Shown here: positions 49,850 through 57,116 of the stretch, piece by piece
Layout: every line of letters begins with the position of its first letter
Position numbering within the stretch: the stretch's first letter is position 1
NCBI RefSeq assembly: GCF_003574215.1
Contig: NZ_AP018558.1
Span: 716,001-780,000, forward strand
Length of the DNA stretch: 64,000 nucleotides
Direction: 5' to 3'
DNA from: Hydrogenophilus thermoluteolus
GTDB lineage: Bacteria > Pseudomonadota > Gammaproteobacteria > Burkholderiales > Rhodocyclaceae
Position numbers and translations under genes: made by a program
Notes under the pieces: model-generated
What the model was told of the DNA's origin: nothing
Database searches by the model: none
What the model saw: only the letters and a program-made list of their open reading frames with translations

Positions 49850-52707
49850 GCTTCCTCCCTTAGGCGCACATGGCGCTCTTCTCGCGCAAGGAATTCGGCA
49901 GCGAGCATGAAATCGGCCAGCCATGCCAGCGGTTCGACTTTATGTGGACGCTGGGTGTCGTCGAAAGCCAGTCCCACCAGCCGTGGCACGAGTTCTGCGA
50001 CCTGCTGCTGGGCCTGGGTCGAATCGCACTGCCGCTGCATCTGGTAGGCAAGCAGGGACTTGACCATCTCGGGCTGGTCCGGCGGCACATCGTCGAGCCA
50101 ATCCACCAGATGATAGGCCGCTCGGCGAGAGACGTCCTCGCGCGTGAGCAGCCTGCGCAGCGCGTCGAAAAGGTTCAGCGGCTCACCCCATCGGGCGGTG
50201 ACAAAGAGCGCACCGCCGCCGCGCTTGAGGACCGTGAGACTCCAGGCATTTTTGCCTGGCAGTTGCTTGGCCCGCCGCTCCGCCGCGCGAAGTTCCCGCA
50301 GCACTGCGCCCAGTGGCGCCTGGTGATGCGCGATGACGAGGCCGGCGGAGGCCGTCGCCCGTTCCCCCATCAGCCGCAGCACCTTGCTGCCGAACTGCGC
50401 CCAGCCGTTGTCAAGGCGCTGCAAACGAACGGTGTCGGCCGCCGTGCCGCCCGCTGCGGTCAGTTCCTGACCGGAATAGGCCGCGCGCAGAGCTGCCGCC
50501 GCGGGCAGCAGGTCAGAGGCAGCAAGCATCGCCAGCACGTCGTCACCACCGGCGTAGATAAGGCGACCAAGATAGGCGCGCTCGACGATCTCCGGCACGA
50601 GGTGCAGCGCGAACTGGTTGAGCGCCTCGGAAATCGCCATGTGCCAGGCGGGGTTGGGCGCGCGGAGCTCATTCGCGTATGCGACGAAATTCGAATCGCC
50701 GTCAAAGCGCGTGTCGAGCCGCTGCTTCAGGGTAGGGTGAAAGCTCGTCTTCAACGGCAGGGTCTTGTCGGCGCCGGCGGACAGCCACGCCCCCATCTCG
50801 TCGCCGTCCATGAGGAGCAGCCCGTAGTAGGTGTCGGGTTTCGCGCCCAGAATGCGGGCTAGGCGCTGGCGCGCCGCCTCGCCCGCGCCTTCCTCGTCAC
50901 GCTCCATCTGCGCTTCCAGCCAGCCGGGCACGCGGCGCCAGCCGTCGACTGCCTGGGAGCGGCGCAGTTTTTCATCGAGGCGTCGTGGCAGGGCCACGCG
51001 TTCGCCTTGGGTCATGTCGGGCTCCGGCTGCTTGCCCGCTTCGATGGCGCGCTCGATGGCGGAGGCGAGCGCCAGGGTGTGGGTGGAGACGACAAAGCGC
51101 TCGATGCCGCCCGCCTTGATCAGATCACGCACTTCTTCGATGTAGAGCGTGGGCCACAGGCGCTTGAGCATGGGCAACGCCGAGAGGTGCTCGCCCGCCT
51201 TGACCAAGCTGCGCCGCTTTGCACTCACCTTGGCCCAGAGTGTGTCGCTCTGCTGGCGGTAGGAGGTTTGAAGCTGGTTGGCGTCGGTGGTGATCCACTC
51301 CCCTTCGCCGGTCAGCGCGCAGCGCCAGCCTTTTTCCTCGGTCTGCCCGAAGCGGCGCGTGGCCTTGACCGCGGCCAGCGCCCGCTCCAAGAGTTCGTGC
51401 AGAGCGGGATAGAGCGCGCCGGGGTTGGGGCGGTAGAACCAGCCCTGTTCGAGCTCGAGTCCGCCCGAAAGGAGCTGCCAGGCCCGGCTGCCCAGCCAGC
51501 CCGGCTTACCCTCACCCGTGAAAAACGGCCGCATGGCCTCGGCCAGTTTCTCGTCGGAGGCGAGCACGCGGCCTTTTTCATCCTTCGCGCTGCTGGCAAG
51601 CGACCAAGGGACGGCCGCCCAGTGCACCTCGGGAAAGCCGTCGAGCTGGCGCTCGATCTGCCTGTAGCCGTAAAGCTCATCGCGGTCTTCGATCCCGGTT
51701 ACCTGCAGCAGATGGCGGAAGGCCGCCTTGGTCTTTTCCAGGGCATAGGCGCGCACGGTGCTCTCGATACGGGCTGCGATTTTGCTTGCCTGGGAAGCCG
51801 GCACGAGGGCGGTGAAGCGGTTGGGGAGCGCCGCAGCAAACAGGGGGTTGGCGTCGGTGCTGCGCTTGCGCCATTCGCAACCATTGAAGTGCTCGACCGG
51901 CAGGCCGCACTCGCGCACGAGCCACACGTCCACCTGGGGCACGCCGCGCAGGCGTGGGAAGAGGATGGCCTCGGGGCCGAGCGCCTTGCAGATCACACGC
52001 ATGGCCTCCCAAGAGAGGCGCGCGAGCAGATGGGAGCCCGCCCACAGGTCGGAGGTGGAACGGGCGGCGGCGATGAAGTCCTGCACCGGGCCGATGGACA
52101 CGGCCAAGAGCGCGGGCTCCCCGTTGGGGTCGGCGGCAAACGCCCCGGCGAAGGCCGCGGTGAGGTCGAGATGGTCATGGATGGTGTGGTCGGGCACGCG
52201 GCTGTCGGCGGGCAGAAGCTTCCACACTTCAGCGAGATCTCCCGCAAGCTCGGGTGTGAAGCGCCACAGGGCAAGCGCGCTGCGGCGAAAGTCGATCTTG
52301 CCCTCCGCGTCCCGCTGCAGGAGCTCGCGTTGCTGCTCCGTGCCCAGGGCCTGGGCCTCGGCGGCGCTCACGTCGTCGGAAAACGGTTGCAGCCGGTGCG
52401 CCTCACCGGTGAGCGGATGGATCAGCACCGGGTCGTTCACGAAGACCACCTGTTGCCAGGCCGGGTAGCGCTCGTCACCTTCCCGGTTGGGGAAGGCCGC
52501 GCGGTCGGCGGCGGCTGCCCAGTGGTCGGCCTGTTTGGTAAGGCGCGCGATCTCCTCGGGCACGCCTTGCGGGAATATTTCCTGCAGTAGTGTCGCCACC
52601 GTGCCACCCTCATGGCCCTCGCGGGTGCGCAGCAGCACCAGCGCCTTCTCGGGTGGGTCGTGCAGGCGCGCGGCGAGTTTGGTTTGCCAAAGCTTTTCAT
52701 CTTGCAT
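49846..52707 (-). CDS. cmr2: Type III-B large subunit Cmr2 (Cas10)
   Basis: Cas10 that makes cyclic oligoadenylates when target RNA is bound. The palm-domain GGDD is intact (LIYAGGDDVLAMLAASDLLP), and a first palm domain lies near VSIGPVQDFIAAARSTSDLW (about residue 205). An N-terminal HD motif is in ARLHDPPEKAL (about residue 13), so single-strand DNase activity is possible. The usual CxxC zinc finger is reduced to one Cys in RCALTGEGEWI. 953 residues. Since GGDD is present, the CARF proteins nearby are expected to receive a signal. Confidence 0.96.
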   Translation of the reverse strand: MQDEKLWQTKLAARLHDPPEKALVLLRTREGHEGGTVATLLQEIFPQGVPEEIARLTKQADHWAAAADRAAFPNREGDERYPAWQQVVFVNDPVLIHPLTGEAHRLQPFSDDVSAAEAQALGTEQQRELLQRDAEGKIDFRRSALALWRFTPELAGDLAEVWKLLPADSRVPDHTIHDHLDLTAAFAGAFAADPNGEPALLAVSIGPVQDFIAAARSTSDLWAGSHLLARLSWEAMRVICKALGPEAILFPRLRGVPQVDVWLVRECGLPVEHFNGCEWRKRSTDANPLFAAALPNRFTALVPASQASKIAARIESTVRAYALEKTKAAFRHLLQVTGIEDRDELYGYRQIERQLDGFPEVHWAAVPWSLASSAKDEKGRVLASDEKLAEAMRPFFTGEGKPGWLGSRAWQLLSGGLELEQGWFYRPNPGALYPALHELLERALAAVKATRRFGQTEEKGWRCALTGEGEWITTDANQLQTSYRQQSDTLWAKVSAKRRSLVKAGEHLSALPMLKRLWPTLYIEEVRDLIKAGGIERFVVSTHTLALASAIERAIEAGKQPEPDMTQGERVALPRRLDEKLRRSQAVDGWRRVPGWLEAQMERDEEGAGEAARQRLARILGAKPDTYYGLLLMDGDEMGAWLSAGADKTLPLKTSFHPTLKQRLDTRFDGDSNFVAYANELRAPNPAWHMAISEALNQFALHLVPEIVERAYLGRLIYAGGDDVLAMLAASDLLPAAAALRAAYSGQELTAAGGTAADTVRLQRLDNGWAQFGSKVLRLMGERATASAGLVIAHHQAPLGAVLRELRAAERRAKQLPGKNAWSLTVLKRGGGALFVTARWGEPLNLFDALRRLLTREDVSRRAAYHLVDWLDDVPPDQPEMVKSLLAYQMQRQCDSTQAQQQVAELVPRLVGLAFDDTQRPHKVEPLAWLADFMLAAEFLAREERHVRLREEA

Positions 52708-52728
52708 GATTCACTCCGGAACACACTG

Positions 52729-52746
52729 CAGTCTGAGGCCAGACTG
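52729..52746 (-). repeat. Hairpin between cmr1 and cmr2
   Basis: CAGTCTG-AGGC-CAGACTG, with outer ACAC/TGTGT bases that can extend it around a 2-base bulge. It sits in the only real gap (58 bases) of the first five cmr genes, with no T-run. A processing or stability element is likely. Confidence 0.55.
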
Positions 52747-52765
52747 TGTCAGCGATTGCTTTTCG

Positions 52766-53797
52766 TCAATCAAGGCGATACGCATGGGCGTCTTCTCTGA
52801 CATAACGGCTAAGGCGCTGGTCCAAAGCGCTTATGATCTTTTTCCAGGCAGCTTCAAGTTGTCGATCATCCATTCGCTCACCACTATCCGCAGGCAGCGC
52901 ATGAGGAAAGGCGGCCACCTGTAGGCGAAATGATTCTCCTTCTTGCAGGACCTTCCAACGCAGCGGGCTCGGCATGCGTCCTCTGCCGGCGAACCCCAAC
53001 GCCTTGCGCAGATCCGGCTGGCCTTTCAATGCGGTCCGGATCTCGCGCCTGATCCGTGCGCTCTGGGCTATAGCCTTGTCCCAGCTCGTGAAGGAGTTGC
53101 TGCTGTGCCAAACGCAGAGTTTTCCCTCATGGTCTTGAGCCAGTGATGCTGCCCATTCGCGTTTTAAACACTTTCCGATGGGCTGCGCGTAGTGCTCCAG
53201 CTCTGACGCCGTCAGCGGCGCTAGCCCCTCCAGATGCACCGACCCCCAGCCACTGCGGCTGCGACTGCCCAACGTGGCAAAGGTGTGGATTAGACGCAGC
53301 GCGTCGTGCAAGACTTTTTTGTGCTCATCAGGAAAAGCCAGCACGAGCACTCGTTCCTCCCTGGGCTCCAGCCGATTGCGATCCGGAAGGTTGGCTCCGC
53401 GCTTGATCAGCCCGAACCAGGCGTAACTGGTATCCAGCCCGGGATCAAGGGGTTTCACGCCATTGCTTGTCTTCCCCTGCCAGACGTCTTTCGGTTTAAT
53501 ACCCCCGGGCCCCAACAACCGCAGCCGAACTTGGCTCTTGCGGGCAGTGGTCTTCTCGCGACGGCCATTCTTTATGTAGTAATCGTCATCAAGCCACGCA
53601 TGCCCAAACAACAACCCCTCCTCGCGCCGCATCTCGGACACATTGACGCGAAAGCCATGGTCCGCAGCATAAGCAACCCGCCACCAGTGGCGCAGTTCGT
53701 GCTTGATGGGTGGGGTACGCCAGCGGGCGTTCTGGTTGGCGTCGCCCAGGAAGGCCGGGGTGATGAACGTAAGGGTGTAGGTAGCGGTGTGCATCAT
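52766..53797 (-). CDS. cmr1: Type III-B subunit Cmr1
   Basis: RAMP subunit at the 3' end of the Cmr complex. The signature TYTLTFITPAFLGDANQNARWRTPPIKHELRHWWRV (core: PPIKHELRHWWRV) is at residues 5-41, and the glycine-rich GSRSRSGWGSVHLEGL is at about 197. 343 residues. ATG 53797 (53794 also) is 3 bases past the CARF gene stop, so it may be read from that transcript, but a palindromic site 59 bases upstream suggests additional control. Confidence 0.94.
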   Translation of the reverse strand: MMHTATYTLTFITPAFLGDANQNARWRTPPIKHELRHWWRVAYAADHGFRVNVSEMRREEGLLFGHAWLDDDYYIKNGRREKTTARKSQVRLRLLGPGGIKPKDVWQGKTSNGVKPLDPGLDTSYAWFGLIKRGANLPDRNRLEPREERVLVLAFPDEHKKVLHDALRLIHTFATLGSRSRSGWGSVHLEGLAPLTASELEHYAQPIGKCLKREWAASLAQDHEGKLCVWHSSNSFTSWDKAIAQSARIRREIRTALKGQPDLRKALGFAGRGRMPSPLRWKVLQEGESFRLQVAAFPHALPADSGERMDDRQLEAAWKKIISALDQRLSRYVREDAHAYRLD

Positions 53798-53800
53798 CTT

Positions 53801-54991
53801 CTATTCCTCGCTCGATGGTGCAAGAGTAGCGCAATGGTTCGGAGTGATCGGGTGCTCACAAGCTTGTGGTTGGTGGTGGTTCTGCTTCGCTATTTCGATT
53901 TGTTGGGAGTCGAGGGGTAGCCCATTCATGCTGCCGGGTGGGATCTGATAGCGCTTTGCCGCGTGCGGGCCAAGCGCTTGTGCAATGGCGGCGTTGATAC
54001 GCGATTTGTGCGGTTGAAAATATTCCGCGATGAGTTTTCCGTCGTTGCGATATCGGAACGCCTCTTCAATCCGTTGGTACTCGGTGCTCATCGGATGAAA
54101 GAGCGTTTTCGCGATATTGAGGTATTCGTCGCGCGCCTCTGTCGTCTTCCAGTCGATTGGCGGGTCGCCATGGCGCGCACGCTGTGCGAGCCAATAGAGG
54201 ACGGCAAATTCGGTAGGCGTCAAATCGAGCGCGAGATCGTCCGCCCATGCGGTCCGTTTTTCAGGATCCAAGACCAACCGAGGCGGTTGTTGCGCCCGCT
54301 CTGCCGCGGCAACCACTTCGCTCATCGCGGCTTCGCCGGTGAGTAGGCGGGGCGGCAGGCCGTCACGCAGCCGCACGAACGGAATTTCGGCAAGGGTGAC
54401 GGTTGCGTCCCGGCAGTCGACCAGTTTGCCGTCCCGCGTCTGGATGATCCGTTCGTACGGGGTGGGGTAGAAGAAGTCCCACGTCGATTCGAAGGGTTCT
54501 GAGACCAGGACGTGGGAAAGGCGATCTTGCGGACGGCCGTAGAGCGAAAGGGCGTACCCCAGGTAGTAGCCCATGGTTTTGCGACCACCGGCAATCGAGA
54601 CGTGAAGGGCGCTTTCCGGGTCGGCAGTGAGGGTGCGGACCCAGGCAAGGATCTGATCCGCCGCAAGCCGGTTGTCCTCCGGTGTTCGGATATCTTCCAG
54701 CGGTTGTCCGGATGGGTGGGAGAGCACGTGGAGGCTGCGTTCGTCGAAATCGACGGGCGGCAGCGCATGGTCTTGGCAGAAGCGACGGAACCAACCGGGT
54801 TCTTGGGAAAACAGGGCAAGCCTGGCCCGTTTGGCGCCCTCGACGGTAGTGATGAGGTGGATTTCGGTTGGGATGAAGGGCTGCGGCTGATGGATCAGCG
54901 CGTAAAGGGTTTCGGTGACGATCTGAGGCGTGAGACCGCTTACCGCCAGCAAGATGCGTCGCGAAAAGGCTTGGGGTGCTTGGCTCGGCAC
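53801..54991 (-). CDS. CARF-domain protein, NE0113 family, with a probable C-terminal winged helix
   Basis: 396 residues. The start RRILLAVSGLTPQIVTETLYAL and the SIAGGRKTM motif (132-140) mark the NE0113-type (TIGR02584) CARF proteins of type III loci. Residues ~250-350 (DLTPTEFAVLYWLAQRA, then FQPHKSRINAAIAQALG and YQIPPG) look like an OmpR-type winged helix: DNA-binding rather than nuclease. No HEPN R-x4-H is seen. It is probably a messenger-responsive transcription factor, as in Csa3, though this is inferred. It starts at GTG 54991 behind AGGGGG. Its last ~40 residues are Gln/His/Pro-rich and contain site 3 of the palindrome. Confidence 0.82.
   Translation of the reverse strand: MPSQAPQAFSRRILLAVSGLTPQIVTETLYALIHQPQPFIPTEIHLITTVEGAKRARLALFSQEPGWFRRFCQDHALPPVDFDERSLHVLSHPSGQPLEDIRTPEDNRLAADQILAWVRTLTADPESALHVSIAGGRKTMGYYLGYALSLYGRPQDRLSHVLVSEPFESTWDFFYPTPYERIIQTRDGKLVDCRDATVTLAEIPFVRLRDGLPPRLLTGEAAMSEVVAAAERAQQPPRLVLDPEKRTAWADDLALDLTPTEFAVLYWLAQRARHGDPPIDWKTTEARDEYLNIAKTLFHPMSTEYQRIEEAFRYRNDGKLIAEYFQPHKSRINAAIAQALGPHAAKRYQIPPGSMNGLPLDSQQIEIAKQNHHQPQACEHPITPNHCATLAPSSEE
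53857..53868. promoter_or_regulatory. CACAAGCTTGTG palindrome, site 3 (upstream of cmr1)
   Basis: Full 12-bp palindrome (CACAAGCTTGTGG on one side) inside the last codons of the CARF gene, 59 bases before the cmr1 ATG. It would be able to affect transcription into the cmr genes. Confidence 0.5.
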
Positions 54992-55005
54992 CGGAATCCC
55001 CCTGT

Positions 55006-55039
55006 TGTGATGGCGTATTGTTTGTGATGGCGTATTGTT
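55006..55039. repeat. 17-bp perfect tandem repeat upstream of the CARF gene
   Basis: TGTGATGGCGTATTGTT twice in a row, 14 bases upstream of the GTG start of the CARF-winged-helix gene. It falls within the leader/promoter region of that gene, between the start codon and site 4 of the palindrome. Confidence 0.9.
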
Positions 55040-55072
55040 ATTTTCGCTATCGGATCACAGTGGGGAGATTAC

Positions 55073-55084
55073 CACAAGCTTGTG
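55073..55084. promoter_or_regulatory. CACAAGCTTGTG palindrome, site 4 (upstream of the CARF gene)
   Basis: Full 12-bp palindrome, extended to CCACAAGCTTGTGG as at site 1. It lies 81 bases before the CARF start and 37 bases from the tRNA-Leu 3' end, so it is also at the island edge. Confidence 0.5.
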
Positions 55085-55121
55085 GGGAGAAGGTCTGGGA
55101 TGTATCGACCTGAGATTGGCA

Positions 55122-55210
55122 TGGTGCCGGGGAGGGGACTCGAACCCCCAAGGCTTTTGATCGCCGGCGGATTTTAAGTCCGCTGTGTTTACCGATTTCA
55201 CCACCCCGGC
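55122..55210 (-). tRNA. tRNA-Leu (TAA)
   Basis: Acceptor GCCGGGG/CCCCGGC, anticodon stem GCGGA/TCCGC around CTTAAAA, anticodon TAA. Long variable arm and encoded CCA. Its 3' end faces the CRISPR island, a usual site for island integration, but I see no copy of its 3' end at 37260. Confidence 0.96.
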
Positions 55211-55300
55211 ATCGCACCGCAATTATACGCAAACCTGGCAGGGCCCGAACGAATGAACCCATGCGTCGACTTGTTATTTCGTCGGCTTTGTGGTGAAATT

Positions 55301-55316
55301 ATGACTTGTTGGTCAT
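55301..55316. promoter_or_regulatory. Inverted repeat upstream of tetR
   Basis: ATGAC-TTGTTG-GTCAT, 15 bases before the start of the TetR gene. It is a plausible TetR operator for autorepression and control of the efflux genes. The remainder of 55211-55331 shows no other feature. Confidence 0.5.
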
Positions 55317-55331
55317 TATCTGGTTACGAGC

Positions 55332-56006
55332 ATGGACGTGACGCAGAACGAAGCGGTAACGATGCCAACCAAGCGGCGGCGGCGGAAAGAGGCGCGACCG
55401 CAGGAGTTGTTGGAAGCGGCGATGGCGCTCTTCATCGAGCGCGGGTACGCGGCAACGCGCTTGGAAGACGTGGCAAAGCGCGCCGGGGTGGTGAAGGGAA
55501 CGATCTATCTCTACTACGCGGACAAATTGGCGCTTTTCACGGCTGTGGTGGAACAAGTGATTGCGCCGCTCTTGGGGGAAGACGAACAGTGGCTCACCGA
55601 AGGGGTGCCTGCCGACGCAGCCCCGTTTGATCGGTTGTGGATGTTGCTGCAACGGTGGGGGGAACGCATTTTTCACACGCCGTTGGGGGGACTCGCGAAG
55701 CTAGTGATGTCGGAAGCAAGCAATTTTCCGGAGATGGCCACCGTTTACCACGATCGGGTGATTCACCCCGCGATGGCGTTGGTGGAACGGGTGATCATCG
55801 ACGGTCAGAAGCGGGGCGATTTTCCGGTGACGTTGCAGCCGAAAGCCACTGCGCGGTTGGTGGTGGCGCCGCTTTTGCAGCGTTCGTTGTGGCTTTCTTC
55901 ATTTGCGGTGGTCTGTTCCGAAGCCTCCGAAGCGCTGGATGAGGCGGTCTTCTGGGCCAATTATCGGTTGCTGCTCAGAGACGGTTTGTTGCGGCGTGTG
56001 GAGTGA
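55332..56006 (+). CDS. TetR-family regulator of the RND efflux operon
   Basis: The N-terminal helix-turn-helix is RPQELLEAAMALFIERGYAATRLEDVAKRAGVVKGTIYLYYADKLALF (core: AGVVKGTIYLYYADK), and the C-terminal part binds an unknown ligand. A basic stretch (TKRRRRKEARP) precedes it. 224 residues. It is followed 24 bases later by the adaptor gene, as in many regulator-adaptor-pump operons, so it probably represses them until an inducer binds. Confidence 0.9.
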   Translation: MDVTQNEAVTMPTKRRRRKEARPQELLEAAMALFIERGYAATRLEDVAKRAGVVKGTIYLYYADKLALFTAVVEQVIAPLLGEDEQWLTEGVPADAAPFDRLWMLLQRWGERIFHTPLGGLAKLVMSEASNFPEMATVYHDRVIHPAMALVERVIIDGQKRGDFPVTLQPKATARLVVAPLLQRSLWLSSFAVVCSEASEALDEAVFWANYRLLLRDGLLRRVE

Positions 56007-56030
56007 TCGGGATTTTTGGAGCGCGCGACG

Positions 56031-57116
56031 ATGACGACGAAATGGGTGATGGTGGGACCCCGATGGTTGCTGGCGGTGGTGCTGATCATGAGCGCTGCCG
56101 TGGCTAGGGGGGCAGAAGCGGGTGTGCGATCGGAGCCGCTTGCCCTTCCCATCGCAACGGTGCGGGCGGTTGCGGCGCCAGCGCGCACGTTTGCGGCAAC
56201 AGTACGCGCGCGGTATGAGGTGGGCGTGGCGTTCCAGACAAGCGGCCGCTTGCTTGCCCGTACGGTGGAAGCGGGGGCTTCGGTCAAGAAAGGGGCGGTA
56301 CTGGCGCGGCTCGATACGCGCGATCTCGAAGCGGCGTTGGACGCCGCGAAGGCACAGGCGCAACAGGCAAAAACGCAGTGGCAGTTGGCGCAGAATGAGC
56401 GCAAGCGCGTTGCTGCGCTCTTTGCGAAGGGGTTTGTGGGTGAGCAGCAGTGGGATCGCGCCAAAGCCAGCGAACAAGCCGCTTTCGAAGCAATGCAGGC
56501 GGCCGAAGCGCAGGTGCGTAGCGCCCGTTTGATGGTGGCGCACGCCGAGCTCAAAGCGCCGCAAGATGGGGTGGTGTTGTCGTGGTTGGCCGAACCGGGG
56601 CAAGTGGTGGCCGCGGGGCAGCCGGTGGTACAAATGGCGCTGGGTGCGGAGCGGGAACTGGAGGTGGCACTCCCGGAATCGTTCGCGCACCATCCCCCCA
56701 AGGAAGGGACGGCGGAATCGCCTTCCGGTGCGCGGTTTCCCGTGGTTTGGCGTGAGCAGGATGGGGCGCTCGATCCCCTGTCGCGGACGGTGCGGGCGCG
56801 CTATCGTTTCGCTGCTTCGCTGCCAGAAGACAACGCGTTGGTCTTGGGGGCGGTATGGCGGCTAACCTTGCCGTTTGCGGAAGCGGACGCGCAACGGGTG
56901 TGGCAGGTACCGGCTGCGGCGCTCGATGAACGGGGCAGTGGCGCGCGAGTCTGGCGCGTGGCACCGGATGGGCAAGTGACGCCTGTGCCGGTGACGGTGG
57001 TCCATTATGGGCGCCACGATGCGGTGGTGGCGGGCTCGCTCCAAGAAGGCGAACGGATCGTTTCCGGGGGAACCCACCGCTTGGTCCCGGGGGTTTCGGT
57101 GGTGGAGGCGAGGTAG
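56031..57116 (+). CDS. RND efflux periplasmic adaptor protein
   Basis: Membrane-fusion protein linking pump and outer-membrane channel. An N-terminal hydrophobic signal (PRWLLAVVLIMSAAVARGAEA) is followed by the lipoyl half-motif (FQTSGRLLARTVEAGASVKKGAVLARLDT, core VEAGASVKKGAVLARLD), a coiled-coil hairpin rich in Ala/Gln (residues ~95-165) and beta-barrel domains. No lipobox cysteine is seen. ATG 56031 gives 361 residues. TAG overlaps the pump ATG (TAGATG). Confidence 0.92.
   Translation: MTTKWVMVGPRWLLAVVLIMSAAVARGAEAGVRSEPLALPIATVRAVAAPARTFAATVRARYEVGVAFQTSGRLLARTVEAGASVKKGAVLARLDTRDLEAALDAAKAQAQQAKTQWQLAQNERKRVAALFAKGFVGEQQWDRAKASEQAAFEAMQAAEAQVRSARLMVAHAELKAPQDGVVLSWLAEPGQVVAAGQPVVQMALGAERELEVALPESFAHHPPKEGTAESPSGARFPVVWREQDGALDPLSRTVRARYRFAASLPEDNALVLGAVWRLTLPFAEADAQRVWQVPAAALDERGSGARVWRVAPDGQVTPVPVTVVHYGRHDAVVAGSLQEGERIVSGGTHRLVPGVSVVEAR

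Noticed and set aside
51320..51400. Zinc finger in Cmr2
   Set aside because: Only one cysteine (RCALTGEGEWI) remains where two CxxC pairs are expected; a metal site cannot be supported.
51007..52590. Plus-strand open frame of 527 codons within cmr2
   Set aside because: Antisense shadow of cmr2, which has clear Cas10 motifs; no plausible promoter or family match.
55086..55210. Integration site (att) in the tRNA-Leu 3' end
   Set aside because: No direct copy of the tRNA 3' end is seen at the other island edge near 37260, and no integrase gene is in the island.
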